From Spirosoma sp. KUDC1026 (lineage in GTDB: Bacteria; Bacteroidota; Bacteroidia; Cytophagales; Spirosomataceae), in assembly GCF_013375035.1 (NCBI RefSeq), contig NZ_CP056032.1, positions 2,650,001 through 2,714,000 on the forward strand: a stretch of DNA of 64,000 bases, written 5' to 3'. Numbering within the stretch: the first letter of the stretch is position 1; each line of letters begins with the position of its first letter. The notes beneath the pieces are model-generated. The model saw nothing but the letters and a program-made list of their open reading frames with translations. It was not told the DNA's origin and did not search any database. Both the position numbers and the translations under genes were made by a program. This document shows, in pieces, positions 43,602 to 53,290 of this stretch.

Positions 43602-45071
43602 ATGAAAAACTACTTTATGAACAGCGCAAGCCAGTTTTTAACTGGCAACATCCTGAAAATCTGCTTAGTACTGAGCGCGGTCCTGCTGATGGCATCGGCC
43701 TGCAAACACGCCGAAGATGAGGTTACGCCAGCTACGGACGCTACGGTTGCCGAGAATCAGAAAGTGAACGACTGGATTCTGGAAAACATGCAGACCTATT
43801 ATTACTGGAACGATAAATTGCCGGCCAACCCGGACAAAACCCAGGCCCCATCTGATTTCTTCGACTCGATCCTGTATACCTACGACGCAACGACAAACCC
43901 CAACGGCGACCGGTTTTCCTGGATTCAGGAAAGTGCCGAAGAGCTGGAATCCAGTCTGAGTGGCGAAACGACCACGACGGGCATGGAGTACAACCTGTAC
44001 CTGCGGGCATCGGGATCGACGGGAGTGATCGCGCAGGTGTTGTACGTCCTCCCCAATTCACCGGCCGAAAAAGCGGGTATCAAACGGGGCGACATTATCT
44101 CCAAAGTAAACGGGCAACTGCTGACTACAGACAACTACGCCAGCCTGCTGTTTACGGGAACGACTTTTACGTTTGGCTTCGCTACGTTCAACGGGTCATC
44201 GCTGACAGACACGAATCAGTCGGTTTCGGTGGGGGCAACGGTTTATCAGGAAAATCCGGTTTTCATGGATTCGGTCTATACCTACGGCAGCAAAAAAATT
44301 GGTTACCTGGTCTATAACCAGTTTGTTACCGGCCCCGGTGGACCCGAAGATCATACCTATGATGATCAGATTGACGCGATTTTTAGTTTTTTTAAGAATC
44401 AGGGTGTAAACGAGCTGGTGCTGGATCTACGTTATAATCCCGGTGGCTATACGTCGTCGTCGGCTAACCTGGCCAGCCTGATCGGGAAAGGAATCAGTAC
44501 CAGCAGTGTGTATTTCAAAGAAGAGTGGAACAGCACCCTGACCCCCTACCTGACTCGGGAGTATGGCAGTGGCTTTTTTGTGCAGAACTTCGTCAGTAAA
44601 GCACAGAGTATAGGCGCTAATTTGCAACGTGTTTTTGTCCTGACGACGGATCATACAGCTTCGTCCAGCGAACTGATTATTAATGGGTTGAAGCCTTATA
44701 TGCAAGTAATTACGATCGGCACTACAACCCATGGCAAGAATGTGGGGTCTATAACAGTAACCGACGAAACGGGGGAGATAAAATGGGGCATACAGCCCAT
44801 TGTTTTCAAGTCGTTTAATAGCCTGGGGCAGTCGGATTACGCGGCCGGATTTGCGCCGGATATAGAAGTAGAAGAACCTGCTGTGCTACAACCGCTGGGC
44901 AGTGTGCAGGAAGATTTGCTGAACGAAGCCTTGTCCCAGATCACCGGAAGTTCTGTTAATGCCCGACGGGCGGTTAAATCAGGAAATCAGTTAACTTTGC
45001 TGAACTCTTCCATTCAGCGAAAAGCCGGTGGGGGACGTATGATAAAGAATTTAAAAACGTTACAGTGGTAG
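43602..45071 (+). CDS. S41 family (C-terminal processing) peptidase lipoprotein with PDZ domain
   Basis: About 489 residues from ATG 43602. A lipoprotein leader (LSAVLLMASACKHAEDE) is followed by an N-terminal helical cap (VNDWILENMQTYYYWNDKLP), a PDZ region (SPAEKAGIKRGDIISKVNG) and the S41 protease core (ELVLDLRYNPGGYTSSSA, TTDHTASSSELIINGL with the nucleophile Ser, and HGKNVG with the catalytic Lys). It processes or degrades periplasmic proteins. It is followed by a kelch lipoprotein and DUF4907/DUF4270 genes on the same strand. Confidence 0.93.
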   Translation: MKNYFMNSASQFLTGNILKICLVLSAVLLMASACKHAEDEVTPATDATVAENQKVNDWILENMQTYYYWNDKLPANPDKTQAPSDFFDSILYTYDATTNPNGDRFSWIQESAEELESSLSGETTTTGMEYNLYLRASGSTGVIAQVLYVLPNSPAEKAGIKRGDIISKVNGQLLTTDNYASLLFTGTTFTFGFATFNGSSLTDTNQSVSVGATVYQENPVFMDSVYTYGSKKIGYLVYNQFVTGPGGPEDHTYDDQIDAIFSFFKNQGVNELVLDLRYNPGGYTSSSANLASLIGKGISTSSVYFKEEWNSTLTPYLTREYGSGFFVQNFVSKAQSIGANLQRVFVLTTDHTASSSELIINGLKPYMQVITIGTTTHGKNVGSITVTDETGEIKWGIQPIVFKSFNSLGQSDYAAGFAPDIEVEEPAVLQPLGSVQEDLLNEALSQITGSSVNARRAVKSGNQLTLLNSSIQRKAGGGRMIKNLKTLQW

Positions 45072-45092
45072 GAATCACCATTCGTTAAAGGA

Positions 45093-45144
45093 AAATCCCG
45101 AACCTTTACCGCCTTAGTGCAGACCTGGTAAAGGTTTCGGATTT
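45093..45144 (+). terminator. Hairpin after the S41 peptidase gene
   Basis: Eighteen-nt arms (45093-45110 and 45127-45144) with one mismatch and a 16-nt loop, 21 bp past the stop. It ends in ATTT with no long T-run. It may separate the peptidase from the kelch gene. Confidence 0.55.
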
Positions 45145-45186
45145 ATGCAGTGTCAGAATTTTTGTTTTATCACTTTATAACCACTC

Positions 45187-46239
45187 ATGATTCGTTTGTT
45201 TCAACGACCCCTAACCGGGACCTCATCGTCGCGTACTAACCGTCAACTTCGAATAAACTGGGCGCTGGGTGCGCTCTGTGTGGCCTGGACTGGTCTCTTA
45301 ATCGGCTGTAATAAATCAGAAACGACATCGACCCTTGGTGACTGGAAGCGCGGTTCCGATCTGGAAGGCGTAGCCCGGATTGGTGGTGTAAGTTTCGTTA
45401 TCGGTAATATCGCGTACATCGGTACGGGTGTCAACAGTAATGGTGAACGGCTGAACGACTTCTGGGCGTACAACGCTGAACGGAATACCTGGACCCAGCC
45501 CGCAGCCATGACGATCGGCGCAGCCCGTGCGTATGGTGTGGGTTTTGCCGTCGGTACCAAAGGATACGTTGGCACAGGAACGAACATCAATGGTGATCGT
45601 CTGAACGATTTCTATGAATACGACCAGACGGCAAACACCTGGAAACGTATTGCTGATTTTGGCGGCACGGGTCGTTACGGGGCGGTTGCTTTCTCAGCAG
45701 CAAATAAAGGCTATGTAGGCTGTGGTAATGACGGAAACTATTTGAAGGATTTCTGGTCGTATAACCCAACTACGGCCGCCTGGACCAAAGTAGCCAGCTA
45801 CGGTGGTTCGAAACGCGTTGGCGCTGTTAGCTTCGTGATCAACAACGTTGCTTACGTAGGTACTGGAGATAATAACGGAACATCGGAAGGCGATTGGTGG
45901 GCCTATGATCCTGCGCAGGATCTGTGGACCGCAAAAAATAATTTCAGCGTTAGCGACAATGCTACCGTAGCGCGTTCTAATGGGGTGGGCTTTGCTGTTG
46001 GTAACTACGGCTATATCACTCTGGGTACTGTTACCGACAGAATCGTGTGGCAGTATGACCCAACGGCCGACAAATGGTCGTCTCTCGGCGTGTTTGAAGG
46101 AACTGCCCGTCAGTACGCTATTGGCTTTGCTATCAACGGAAAAGGATACGTAACCACGGGCGGAACGAGTTCAGGTGCTCGTTACGACGACGTGTGGATT
46201 TTCGATCCGACTGTTGCACAGGACACCGAAAACAACTAG
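45187..46239 (+). CDS. Kelch-repeat beta-propeller lipoprotein
   Basis: A 350-residue protein with a lipobox (TGLLIGCNKSETTS). Six or so kelch-like blades follow, each carrying a pattern such as AYIGTGVNSNGERLNDFWAY or GYVTTGGTSSGARYDDVWIF. Predicted to be a surface or periplasmic propeller that binds a partner or glycan; no enzyme site is visible. The DUF4907 gene follows after 11 bp, so it heads a small operon. Confidence 0.88.
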   Translation: MIRLFQRPLTGTSSSRTNRQLRINWALGALCVAWTGLLIGCNKSETTSTLGDWKRGSDLEGVARIGGVSFVIGNIAYIGTGVNSNGERLNDFWAYNAERNTWTQPAAMTIGAARAYGVGFAVGTKGYVGTGTNINGDRLNDFYEYDQTANTWKRIADFGGTGRYGAVAFSAANKGYVGCGNDGNYLKDFWSYNPTTAAWTKVASYGGSKRVGAVSFVINNVAYVGTGDNNGTSEGDWWAYDPAQDLWTAKNNFSVSDNATVARSNGVGFAVGNYGYITLGTVTDRIVWQYDPTADKWSSLGVFEGTARQYAIGFAINGKGYVTTGGTSSGARYDDVWIFDPTVAQDTENN

Positions 46240-46250
46240 TTCTGTGCTGC

Positions 46251-46589
46251 ATGGCAAGTGAACGTCGGCCGCGCCTGATTCGACAGGGCCTGGTTTTAAC
46301 CCTACTGGGGCTGGCGATTGTTACGGTCTACCTGCTCTATAAAGGGCAGGATCGGTATGAACTGGAGGTTTTTCGGTCCAATACGGGCTGGGGCTATTCA
46401 GTACAGATGAACGGATCGCCAATAATCAGTCAGCCAACTATTCCGGGTATTGTTGGCAACCGTGGCTTTGTCGATGAGCAGCAGGCCCGGCGGGTTGGTA
46501 AACGGGTAATTGAAAAACTCCGGCAGGGGCAGATTCCACCAACCATTACCCCCGCAGAACTACATCAATTGGGCGTCGACGTACCGTAA
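46251..46589 (+). CDS. DUF4907 domain membrane protein
   Basis: About 112 residues from ATG 46251, 11 bp after the kelch gene stop. One N-terminal membrane helix (GLVLTLLGLAIVTVYLLY) precedes a DUF4907 domain (GWGYSVQMNGSPIISQPTIP, PPTITPAELHQLGV). The function is unknown. The pairing with a kelch lipoprotein and DUF4270 is common in Bacteroidota. An earlier in-frame start at 46194 is inside the kelch gene and is rejected. Confidence 0.85.
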   Translation: MASERRPRLIRQGLVLTLLGLAIVTVYLLYKGQDRYELEVFRSNTGWGYSVQMNGSPIISQPTIPGIVGNRGFVDEQQARRVGKRVIEKLRQGQIPPTITPAELHQLGVDVP

Positions 46590-46595
46590 TTCATT

Positions 46596-46630
46596 GATCG
46601 GCTGGTCATCGAACAGATGGTCAGCCGATC
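46596..46630 (+). terminator. Intergenic stem-loop in the DUF4907-DUF4270 gap
   Basis: Nine-nt arms (46596-46604 and 46622-46630) with partly complementary inner sequence, seven bases past the DUF4907 stop and 25 bp before the next ATG. No T-run; it may attenuate or be an operon-internal processing stem. Confidence 0.45.
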
Positions 46631-46654
46631 GTTATTCTTACTTCATACTATTTT

Positions 46655-47995
46655 ATGCGCACATCGTGGTTTTCGGGGCTATTTGTCCTGCTGGCCGTCG
46701 CTACGTTATGGGCCTGTCAGTCGGGAGATCTTGATGTTGGCCAATCGGTTATCAATCCGCAGGAACTGGATGTTCAGTCTATTGATACCGTAACTATACA
46801 GACTTCGACCATTGCTGTTATTGAGTCATACACGACCTCGGCTACGACCCAGGCGGACACAAACATGCTGGTAGGGAACTGGAACGATGCTAATACCGGC
46901 AAGCTGACTGCTCGTGGTTTTTCGTCACTAGGCTACCCAACTAACTCGCTGCAGGGAGCGTCTAATCTGCAACTTGATTCACTGGTTCTGGAGTTAGGCT
47001 ATACCTACTCGTATGGCGACACGTCCAAGGTTTTTAATCTGGCTATCCATCAGTTGCGGCAACCGCTGGATCCAGCAGTTTATTATACGAATAGTAGTGT
47101 GGTTGCTTACGACGAGAAGCCACTGTTTCAACGGTCATTTCTATTACGTCCTAATACGGGAACACGCCGGATTCGATTCCGCATACCAGATGCGACAGCT
47201 CGGGAATTCTATTCCCGTCTGCTGAGTGGTGACATTAACAGCGTGACCAGCATGAATGAGTACTGGAAAGGATTTGCCCTTGCCAGTTCGACTACTGAAA
47301 ACCTGTTTGCTGCCTTTTCGGCGTTTCGGGCATCTGGCCTCCGGTTGTATTATCGGGACGTAAGTGGCGTTGCGCAAACGGCTAATACGCTGTATTTTCC
47401 GTTTGGTACAGCCAACTATAGTCAGTTCCTAACCGATCGTAGTGGTACGCCCCTTGCTTCCTTACGAACCAGAACCGACGCCGTGAGCAGTACGCAAACC
47501 GGCCAACAAACGTATGTCTCGCGGGGGGCAGGACTGAGAACGAAAATTGTGTTTCCTTACCTTGGACAGTTCGACCGCCCCGAAGCCTACGCGGGCTTGA
47601 ACGGAGCTACGTTAGAACTTGGCCCTATTCGCCGTACGTTGTTTGACAATACGACCCCACCGGCCCAGCTTCTTTTGTATGAAAGTAATAGCCAGAACGA
47701 ATTACTAGGGACTGTTCCTGCTGGTAATCTTGGTAGTGCCACGCCCGGAGCTACTTACGTCTTCGATAATAGAGGCCCCGAATTTCTTGATTCATACACC
47801 TTTGATCTGACTTATTACATTGGTCAGGTTATTCGGCGCAAGCTGCCAAACCGCCCGCTGATCGTAACAACCAATATTGTAAATCCAACCCGGCCCGGTG
47901 ACCTGCGGGCGATAGTGCAGCGCCTGAGCCTGGGATCGGGACAGCGGACGACCGATCGGATGCGGCTACGACTATACATTACGTCGGGCATTTAA
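46655..47995 (+). CDS. DUF4270 family lipoprotein
   Basis: A 446-residue protein with a lipoprotein leader (LLAVATLWACQSGDLDVG) and a beta-rich body typical of DUF4270 (VGNWNDANTGKLTARGFSSL, LDSLVLELGYTYSYGDTSK, FNLAIHQLRQPLD). Probably an outer-membrane or surface lipoprotein of unknown role. It is the last gene of the kelch/DUF4907/DUF4270 set and is followed by a strong terminator at 48013. Confidence 0.88.
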   Translation: MRTSWFSGLFVLLAVATLWACQSGDLDVGQSVINPQELDVQSIDTVTIQTSTIAVIESYTTSATTQADTNMLVGNWNDANTGKLTARGFSSLGYPTNSLQGASNLQLDSLVLELGYTYSYGDTSKVFNLAIHQLRQPLDPAVYYTNSSVVAYDEKPLFQRSFLLRPNTGTRRIRFRIPDATAREFYSRLLSGDINSVTSMNEYWKGFALASSTTENLFAAFSAFRASGLRLYYRDVSGVAQTANTLYFPFGTANYSQFLTDRSGTPLASLRTRTDAVSSTQTGQQTYVSRGAGLRTKIVFPYLGQFDRPEAYAGLNGATLELGPIRRTLFDNTTPPAQLLLYESNSQNELLGTVPAGNLGSATPGATYVFDNRGPEFLDSYTFDLTYYIGQVIRRKLPNRPLIVTTNIVNPTRPGDLRAIVQRLSLGSGQRTTDRMRLRLYITSGI

Positions 47996-48012
47996 CGACG
48001 TCAGAATCAACG

Positions 48013-48050
48013 AAAAGCTCCTGCCATTAGCTATGGCAGGAGCTTTTTTT
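48013..48050 (+). terminator. Rho-independent terminator
   Basis: Perfect 15-nt arms (48013-48027 and 48033-48047) with a 5-nt loop and a T-run, 17 bp after the DUF4270 gene. Confidence 0.9.
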
Positions 48051-48273
48051 ATGTATTTATAACAACGAATACGGCCGTTTGTCGACACATTTCGGCTATT
48101 GCCCGCAGATTATCAGAAAAGCTGCAACGCTTCTCTCGTTACGGACGTAACAGTAGCAGAAAGCCACCAGATAACACATGGCTTGTCGGAAAACCCTTAC
48201 GTTGTTCAATGGCGAATCTGTACGTCACCTGCTTAACCCGTGAAACAGCGGCAAACCTGAATAAGCCATCGCC

Positions 48274-48501
48274 ATGAAACGTACTCATGCAGCCAACAAA
48301 GCCAGCCGGACATCAGAACTGAGTCTGTTATTGTCACGCTCCGAAGACGATTTTTACGGTAGCCTGCAACGCGCCCATAACGAGGTAATGCAGCCACCGG
48401 TGGTGACCATAGAGGAAGAACCAATGTTATATTCATTCCAACCCGTTGAGCAGTCATTGAACTGGTTGGGAAACGCCGGATTAGTTGCCCGTTTTCTCTA
48501 A
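48274..48501 (+). CDS. Small unknown protein of 75 residues
   Basis: It begins MKRTHAANKASRTSELSLLL, with a basic N-terminus, and continues SEDDFYGSLQRAHNEVMQPP and ends in SLNWLGNAGLVARFL. No signal peptide or family was recognised. It lies alone between a terminator at 48013 and its own plus-strand terminator at 48608, supporting a real short transcript. The ATG follows a short A+T-rich stretch. Confidence 0.55.
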   Translation: MKRTHAANKASRTSELSLLLSRSEDDFYGSLQRAHNEVMQPPVVTIEEEPMLYSFQPVEQSLNWLGNAGLVARFL

Positions 48502-48607
48502 CCGCGCGAATCGTTTTTTCAGTATAGAGGGCTTGTCGTGCAACGGCAAAATCCTGATAAGCGTACTGAAAATAACCTGTACATTAAGCCTGATTAGTGA
48601 ACCAAAT

Positions 48608-48643
48608 ACCCGACAGGACGACGATTCTGTCGGGTTATTTTTT
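48608..48643 (+). terminator. Rho-independent terminator of the small gene
   Basis: Nine-nt GC-rich arms (48608-48616 and 48627-48635) followed by TATTTTTT, 106 bp after the 75-residue gene. Confidence 0.78.
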
Positions 48644-48778
48644 ACCGGAAAAGAAACGAATCAATAGCTTACATCTTTCATTGATTAACAGTAACTTACG
48701 TAGGATAGATACTTTATCTGTCAAGCAAGTATGATTGGGTGAGGAAAAGGAGGGTAGAACGATAAACAGAACGTGCCT

Positions 48779-51154
48779 ATGCGGCTTTTTACGTTTCAGT
48801 TGATAAGTATCGTATTGCTAGTAAGTAAGGTTGCCTGGGCGACGCACCAGGTGGGAGGCCAACTCGAAATGCGGCCCGTAAATGGTGCTACGGGCCGCTA
48901 CCGATTTATTGTGACGAACTACCTCGAAAGTGGAGCCCGGGCCGATCGGCAGGGTGGGGGGCTGGTAGGAATCTTTCGCAAGCGGGACAACGTGCAGATG
49001 ACTAACTTTCGGGTAGCTGAAACCGGCACCAGGCAGTCGGTCATCTTCGCCAATGCGGTTTGTGCTGCGCAGGGTAACCTGAATTTCATTGTGGCTACGT
49101 TCGAGGCCGAAGTGCAGCTCAATCCGACCACGTACAACGATCCGATGGGTTACTACGTATCGTACCAGACTGGCAACCGAAACGGTGGTCTCGTCAATAT
49201 TATCAGCCCGTTACAAATAGGTTTTACATTCTATCTGGAATTTCCGGCTCTTTCCCGGAATGGTTCGGTTGTCGTTAATTCATCTCCGCATTTTGGAACC
49301 ATTAACGGTGAGTATCTATGCTTGGGCGAGCCGTTTACGTTTGCTTTTAATGGGGTTGACCCTGACGGCGATGAACTGCGTTACTCAATGGTTACGCCAC
49401 TGGACCGCCGTAGCACAAATCAAAACGGTGTTTCGCCGGGGCCGTATCCCGAAGTTCCCTGGGTGTCCAACTACAGTAATACGGCGTCTATGTCGGGGAA
49501 TCCGAACCTGACCGTGAACGTGCAAACGGGGCAGCTATCGGTAACGCCGGATAAACTGGGTCTGTTTGTATTCGCTGTCAAAGTAGAAGAGTACCGAAGC
49601 GGAGTGAAGATCGGCGAGGTTCGTCGCGACTTTCAGTTCCTGGTTGTCGAATGCCCACCAACGATTCCACCCGCTCCCGTCATTCAACTTCAGGACCAGC
49701 CCGTGACGATGATGAACAAAACCCTGTGTTTGGGTGAGTCGACCCTGCTGCGGGCGACGCTGGATACGGGCTGGAATTACCAGTGGCAGCGCGACGGTAT
49801 CAACATTACAAATGCGACCAGCGCGACGCTGGTTGTTCAGGACGCAGGCGAATATACCGTAGCGGCTTCGCTGAAAGCCGCCTGTAGCAAGACCGGAAAG
49901 TCGCAAAGTATTTCAGTTCGGGTAGCGGGGGCGCCCGTATCGCTGAAGACCAATGGGCATCTGTGCGCCACAACGGGGACCATGTCGCTCAAAGTATCGG
50001 GGGGCACGGGTGGAGTAGGACTGACCTATCAATGGTTTCGGAATAATCAGTCGATGAACAGCAGCGCTGCGCTGGATTCGATACTGACGACGCAGGACGG
50101 GAAATACTATGCCCTCATTACGGACCCGGCCGTAAACTGTACTCTGCATACGGATACCATTACGCTGACCCGATCGGTGGCGGTGGTGGCCTCGCTGTCG
50201 TCGGCGACGGGCCAGAGCCGAATTTGTCCCCAGGAAGCGCTGGCGCTGCAGAGCGGAGGGGGTGTCAGCTACGTCTGGCGGCAGAACGGACAACCCAATC
50301 CGGCAACGACCGGGAATCAGTTCCAGGCGACAACCGCAGGGAGCTACGTTGTTACGGCCGTGGACATCTTCGGCTGCGAAGGAACTTCGTCTCCGCTGAC
50401 GCTGACGATGGTGCCCGCGATCAGCGTACAGCTCGATTCAATCAAGCCGATGTGTGGCGTCGATGCGCCGGTTTATAACCTGGTTGGTAGTCCGGCGGGC
50501 GGTGAGTTTGCGGGCGCTGGCGTATCAGGGATGATATTCAGTCCTAAGCAGGCGGGGATTGGCAATCACGCATTGACCTATGCTGTCAAAGCAGCCCCTG
50601 AATGCCAGGCACAGGTGAAAACACGAATGGCCGTTGTGGCTCCTATTCCAACCATTCAGTTTGACGAATCGATCATGACCGTGTATCGCGGAAAAACCTT
50701 CCCGCTGGCCCCTGGTCTGACGGGAAATCCGACGGTTTTTAGCTGGACGCCCGCTACCTATCTCTCCAGCCCCAGCGTGGCCGATCCCGTTGTAACAGAT
50801 ATTGAGAATGGAATTACGTACAAACTGGACGTATCAAACGATGCTGGTTGCCAGGCCAGCGATACAATCCGGGTTATCGTGGTCGAGCGAATCTGGCTGC
50901 CGAGTGCTTTTTCGCCCAATGGCGACGGCAAGAACGACGTCTGGGAACTGACGGGTATTGAAGCCTTTCCAGATGCGATCGTTACGATCTTTAATCGCTG
51001 GGGTGAGGTCATCTATCAGTCCGATAAGGGATATACCCAGCCATTCGACGGAAAGTACAACGGCACAGTACTGCCGGAGGGGGTCTATCCGTATTGGGTG
51101 CGGACAATACCCGATAAGCCCCCGCTCAGCGGAAAACTGGTGCTGGTACGGTGA
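48779..51154 (+). CDS. Secreted multidomain protein with type B T9SS sorting domain
   Basis: About 791 residues from ATG 48779. A signal peptide (FQLISIVLLVSKVAWA) is followed by a beta-rich N-terminus (ATHQVGGQLEMRPVNG, FAFNGVDPDGDELRYSMVT), Ig/PKD-like repeats (STLLRATLDTGWNYQWQRDG, GGVGLTYQWFRNNQ, GGVSYVWRQNGQ) and a C-terminal gliding-motility (CHU_C) domain (WLPSAFSPNGDGKNDVWEL, then FNRWGEVIYQSDKGYT). The C-terminal domain directs type IX secretion and surface display or release. No catalytic domain is seen, so it is probably adhesive. It is a single gene. Confidence 0.9.
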   Translation: MRLFTFQLISIVLLVSKVAWATHQVGGQLEMRPVNGATGRYRFIVTNYLESGARADRQGGGLVGIFRKRDNVQMTNFRVAETGTRQSVIFANAVCAAQGNLNFIVATFEAEVQLNPTTYNDPMGYYVSYQTGNRNGGLVNIISPLQIGFTFYLEFPALSRNGSVVVNSSPHFGTINGEYLCLGEPFTFAFNGVDPDGDELRYSMVTPLDRRSTNQNGVSPGPYPEVPWVSNYSNTASMSGNPNLTVNVQTGQLSVTPDKLGLFVFAVKVEEYRSGVKIGEVRRDFQFLVVECPPTIPPAPVIQLQDQPVTMMNKTLCLGESTLLRATLDTGWNYQWQRDGINITNATSATLVVQDAGEYTVAASLKAACSKTGKSQSISVRVAGAPVSLKTNGHLCATTGTMSLKVSGGTGGVGLTYQWFRNNQSMNSSAALDSILTTQDGKYYALITDPAVNCTLHTDTITLTRSVAVVASLSSATGQSRICPQEALALQSGGGVSYVWRQNGQPNPATTGNQFQATTAGSYVVTAVDIFGCEGTSSPLTLTMVPAISVQLDSIKPMCGVDAPVYNLVGSPAGGEFAGAGVSGMIFSPKQAGIGNHALTYAVKAAPECQAQVKTRMAVVAPIPTIQFDESIMTVYRGKTFPLAPGLTGNPTVFSWTPATYLSSPSVADPVVTDIENGITYKLDVSNDAGCQASDTIRVIVVERIWLPSAFSPNGDGKNDVWELTGIEAFPDAIVTIFNRWGEVIYQSDKGYTQPFDGKYNGTVLPEGVYPYWVRTIPDKPPLSGKLVLVR

Positions 51155-51290
51155 ATGACCAGAACTATGGAAACCGGGTAGAAGAGGGATGATGGCAACT
51201 ACTACAAACTACCGGATCAATAAATTCATGGTCCGTCATTGAATTATTTCGCCGATTCACTGTTTTTCAGGTAGTAATTATCACGAACAC

Positions 51291-53204
51291 ATGATTGAAA
51301 GACCCCTGACAGACTGGTTGCCGCTCACGATGAAAGAAGTCGAAAAGAGAGGCTGGGATGAGGTGGATATTGTGCTGGTGTCGGGCGATGCGTATGTCGA
51401 TCACCCTGCCTTTGGAACTGCGGTAATCGGTCGGATTATGGAAAGCGAAGGCTTCCGGGTCGCCGTTATTGCTCAGCCCAACTGGAAGGACGATCTGCGC
51501 GACTTCAAAAAGTTCGGGAAACCAAAATACTTCTTTGGCGTAACGGCGGGGTGTATGGACTCGATGGTCAACCACTACACGGCCAACAAACGCCTGCGCT
51601 CCAATGACTCGTATACACCCGGTGGCGAAGCGGGTTTCCGGCCCGACTACGCGACCATTGTGTACACGAAAATTCTGAAATCAATCTACCCCGACGTACC
51701 CGTCCTGCTTGGTGGAATCGAAGCGTCACTACGTCGGGTTACCCACTACGACTATTGGCAGGACCGACTGATGCCCAGCATTCTGGTCGATTCGGAGGCC
51801 GATATGCTGGTGTACGGCATGGGTGAACAGCCGCTGCGCGAAATTCTGAAACTAGCGAAGAAGGACGTTCCGTTCTCGTCGATGCGTAACATCAATCAGG
51901 TGTCGTTTCTGCACGATACAAACACGGGTGATCTGCGCGATTACAACGACTGGAATACGGTTGAACTGTCTAGTCACGAAGAGTGTCTGGACGATAAAAT
52001 CAAATACGCGGCCAACTTCAAAGTAGTCGAAGTAGAGTCGAATAAGTGGCAGGCCAACCGGATTACTCAGAAGGTTGGCGATCAGGTTTTGGTGATTAAT
52101 CCACCGTTCAAAACGATGGAAGAAGCCGAGATCGATAAGTCATTTGACCTGCCCTATACCCGCCTGCCGCACCCGAAATACAAGAAGCGAGGGCCGATTC
52201 CAGCCTACGAAATGATCAAGTTCTCGGTCAACATGCACCGGGGTTGTTTTGGTGGTTGTAGCTTCTGCACCATTTCGGCCCATCAGGGTAAGTTCATCGC
52301 GTCCCGAAGCGAAGAGTCGATTTTGAAAGAAGTCGACGAGCTTACAAAACACCCCGAGTTCAAAGGGTATCTGTCTGATCTGGGCGGACCGTCGGCTAAT
52401 ATGTACAAGATGAAGGGCAAGGACGAATCGATCTGCGCCCGCTGCCAGAGTCCGAGCTGTATTCACCCGGTCATTTGCTCGAACCTCGATACGTCGCACA
52501 AACCGTTGACGAAGCTCTATCAGAAAGTGGATGCCAACCCGGACATCAAGAAAGCCTTTGTGGGTTCGGGTGTTCGGTACGATTTGTTGGTTGATGACTT
52601 CAATAAGAACAATGAAGACGGCAACCACGACGAATACATGGAACAACTCGTTACGCGCCACGTATCGGGTCGCCTGAAAGTGGCGCCAGAGCATACCGCC
52701 GATGATACGTTGCGGGTGATGCGGAAGCCGTCGTTCAAATACTTTAAGCAGTTTAAGAGAAAATACGACAAGATCCAGGAGAAGCACGACTTGAACCAAC
52801 CGCTGATTCCCTACTTCATTTCGTCGCATCCCGGCTGTGAAGAACAGGATATGGCGAACCTGGCGGCCGAAACCAAAGACCTGGGCTTCCAACTGGAGCA
52901 GGTTCAGGATTTTACGCCCACGCCGATGACGGTGGCCGAGGTGATTTACTACTCAGGCGTTCATCCGTACACGCTGAAACCCGTCAAAACGGCGAAAACG
53001 CGCGAGGAGAAACAAGCACAAAATCGCTACTTCTTCTGGTACAAGCCCGAGAATAAGGATTGGATACGGAACCGGTTGAATAAACTCAAACGCCCCGACC
53101 TGGCCGACAGGCTGCTGAGTGGTCCCAAAAAAGAAAGCAGTGGCGGCAGTAAGCCCCGATCAAAATATGTGACGTACAAAACGCCAGGCCGCAAGAAACG
53201 GTAG
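51291..53204 (+). CDS. ygiQ: YgiQ family radical SAM protein
   Basis: A 637-residue protein whose radical SAM cysteines are in HRGCFGGCSFCTISAHQG (C-x3-C-x2-C, binding a 4Fe-4S cluster). The N-terminal half (VDIVLVSGDAYVDHPAFG, GTAVIGRIMESEGF) and the block CARCQSPSCIHPVIC match the YgiQ family. Its reaction is not established; it is assumed to use S-adenosylmethionine radical chemistry. The C-terminus is short and basic (KPRSKYVTYKTPGRKKR). A strong bidirectional terminator follows. Confidence 0.93.
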   Translation: MIERPLTDWLPLTMKEVEKRGWDEVDIVLVSGDAYVDHPAFGTAVIGRIMESEGFRVAVIAQPNWKDDLRDFKKFGKPKYFFGVTAGCMDSMVNHYTANKRLRSNDSYTPGGEAGFRPDYATIVYTKILKSIYPDVPVLLGGIEASLRRVTHYDYWQDRLMPSILVDSEADMLVYGMGEQPLREILKLAKKDVPFSSMRNINQVSFLHDTNTGDLRDYNDWNTVELSSHEECLDDKIKYAANFKVVEVESNKWQANRITQKVGDQVLVINPPFKTMEEAEIDKSFDLPYTRLPHPKYKKRGPIPAYEMIKFSVNMHRGCFGGCSFCTISAHQGKFIASRSEESILKEVDELTKHPEFKGYLSDLGGPSANMYKMKGKDESICARCQSPSCIHPVICSNLDTSHKPLTKLYQKVDANPDIKKAFVGSGVRYDLLVDDFNKNNEDGNHDEYMEQLVTRHVSGRLKVAPEHTADDTLRVMRKPSFKYFKQFKRKYDKIQEKHDLNQPLIPYFISSHPGCEEQDMANLAAETKDLGFQLEQVQDFTPTPMTVAEVIYYSGVHPYTLKPVKTAKTREEKQAQNRYFFWYKPENKDWIRNRLNKLKRPDLADRLLSGPKKESSGGSKPRSKYVTYKTPGRKKR

Positions 53205-53227
53205 GCGTTTGTAGCCATTTTAACTCG

Positions 53228-53281
53228 GTATAAAAAAGCGGTGGGCGTCTATCCAGATAGACGCCCACCGCTTTTTTATAC
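53228..53281. terminator. 25-bp perfect hairpin, bidirectional terminator
   Basis: Perfect 25-nt arms (53228-53252 and 53257-53281) with a 4-nt loop; A6 and T6 flank the GC core on the two sides. It lies between ygiQ and the convergent SusD gene. Confidence 0.9.
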
Positions 53282-53290
53282 TGAATCAGT

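Noticed and set aside
43342-43605. Possible small gene in the gap before the S41 peptidase
   Set aside because: It overlaps the peptidase start, has no signal or family resemblance, and the composition is that of intergenic sequence.
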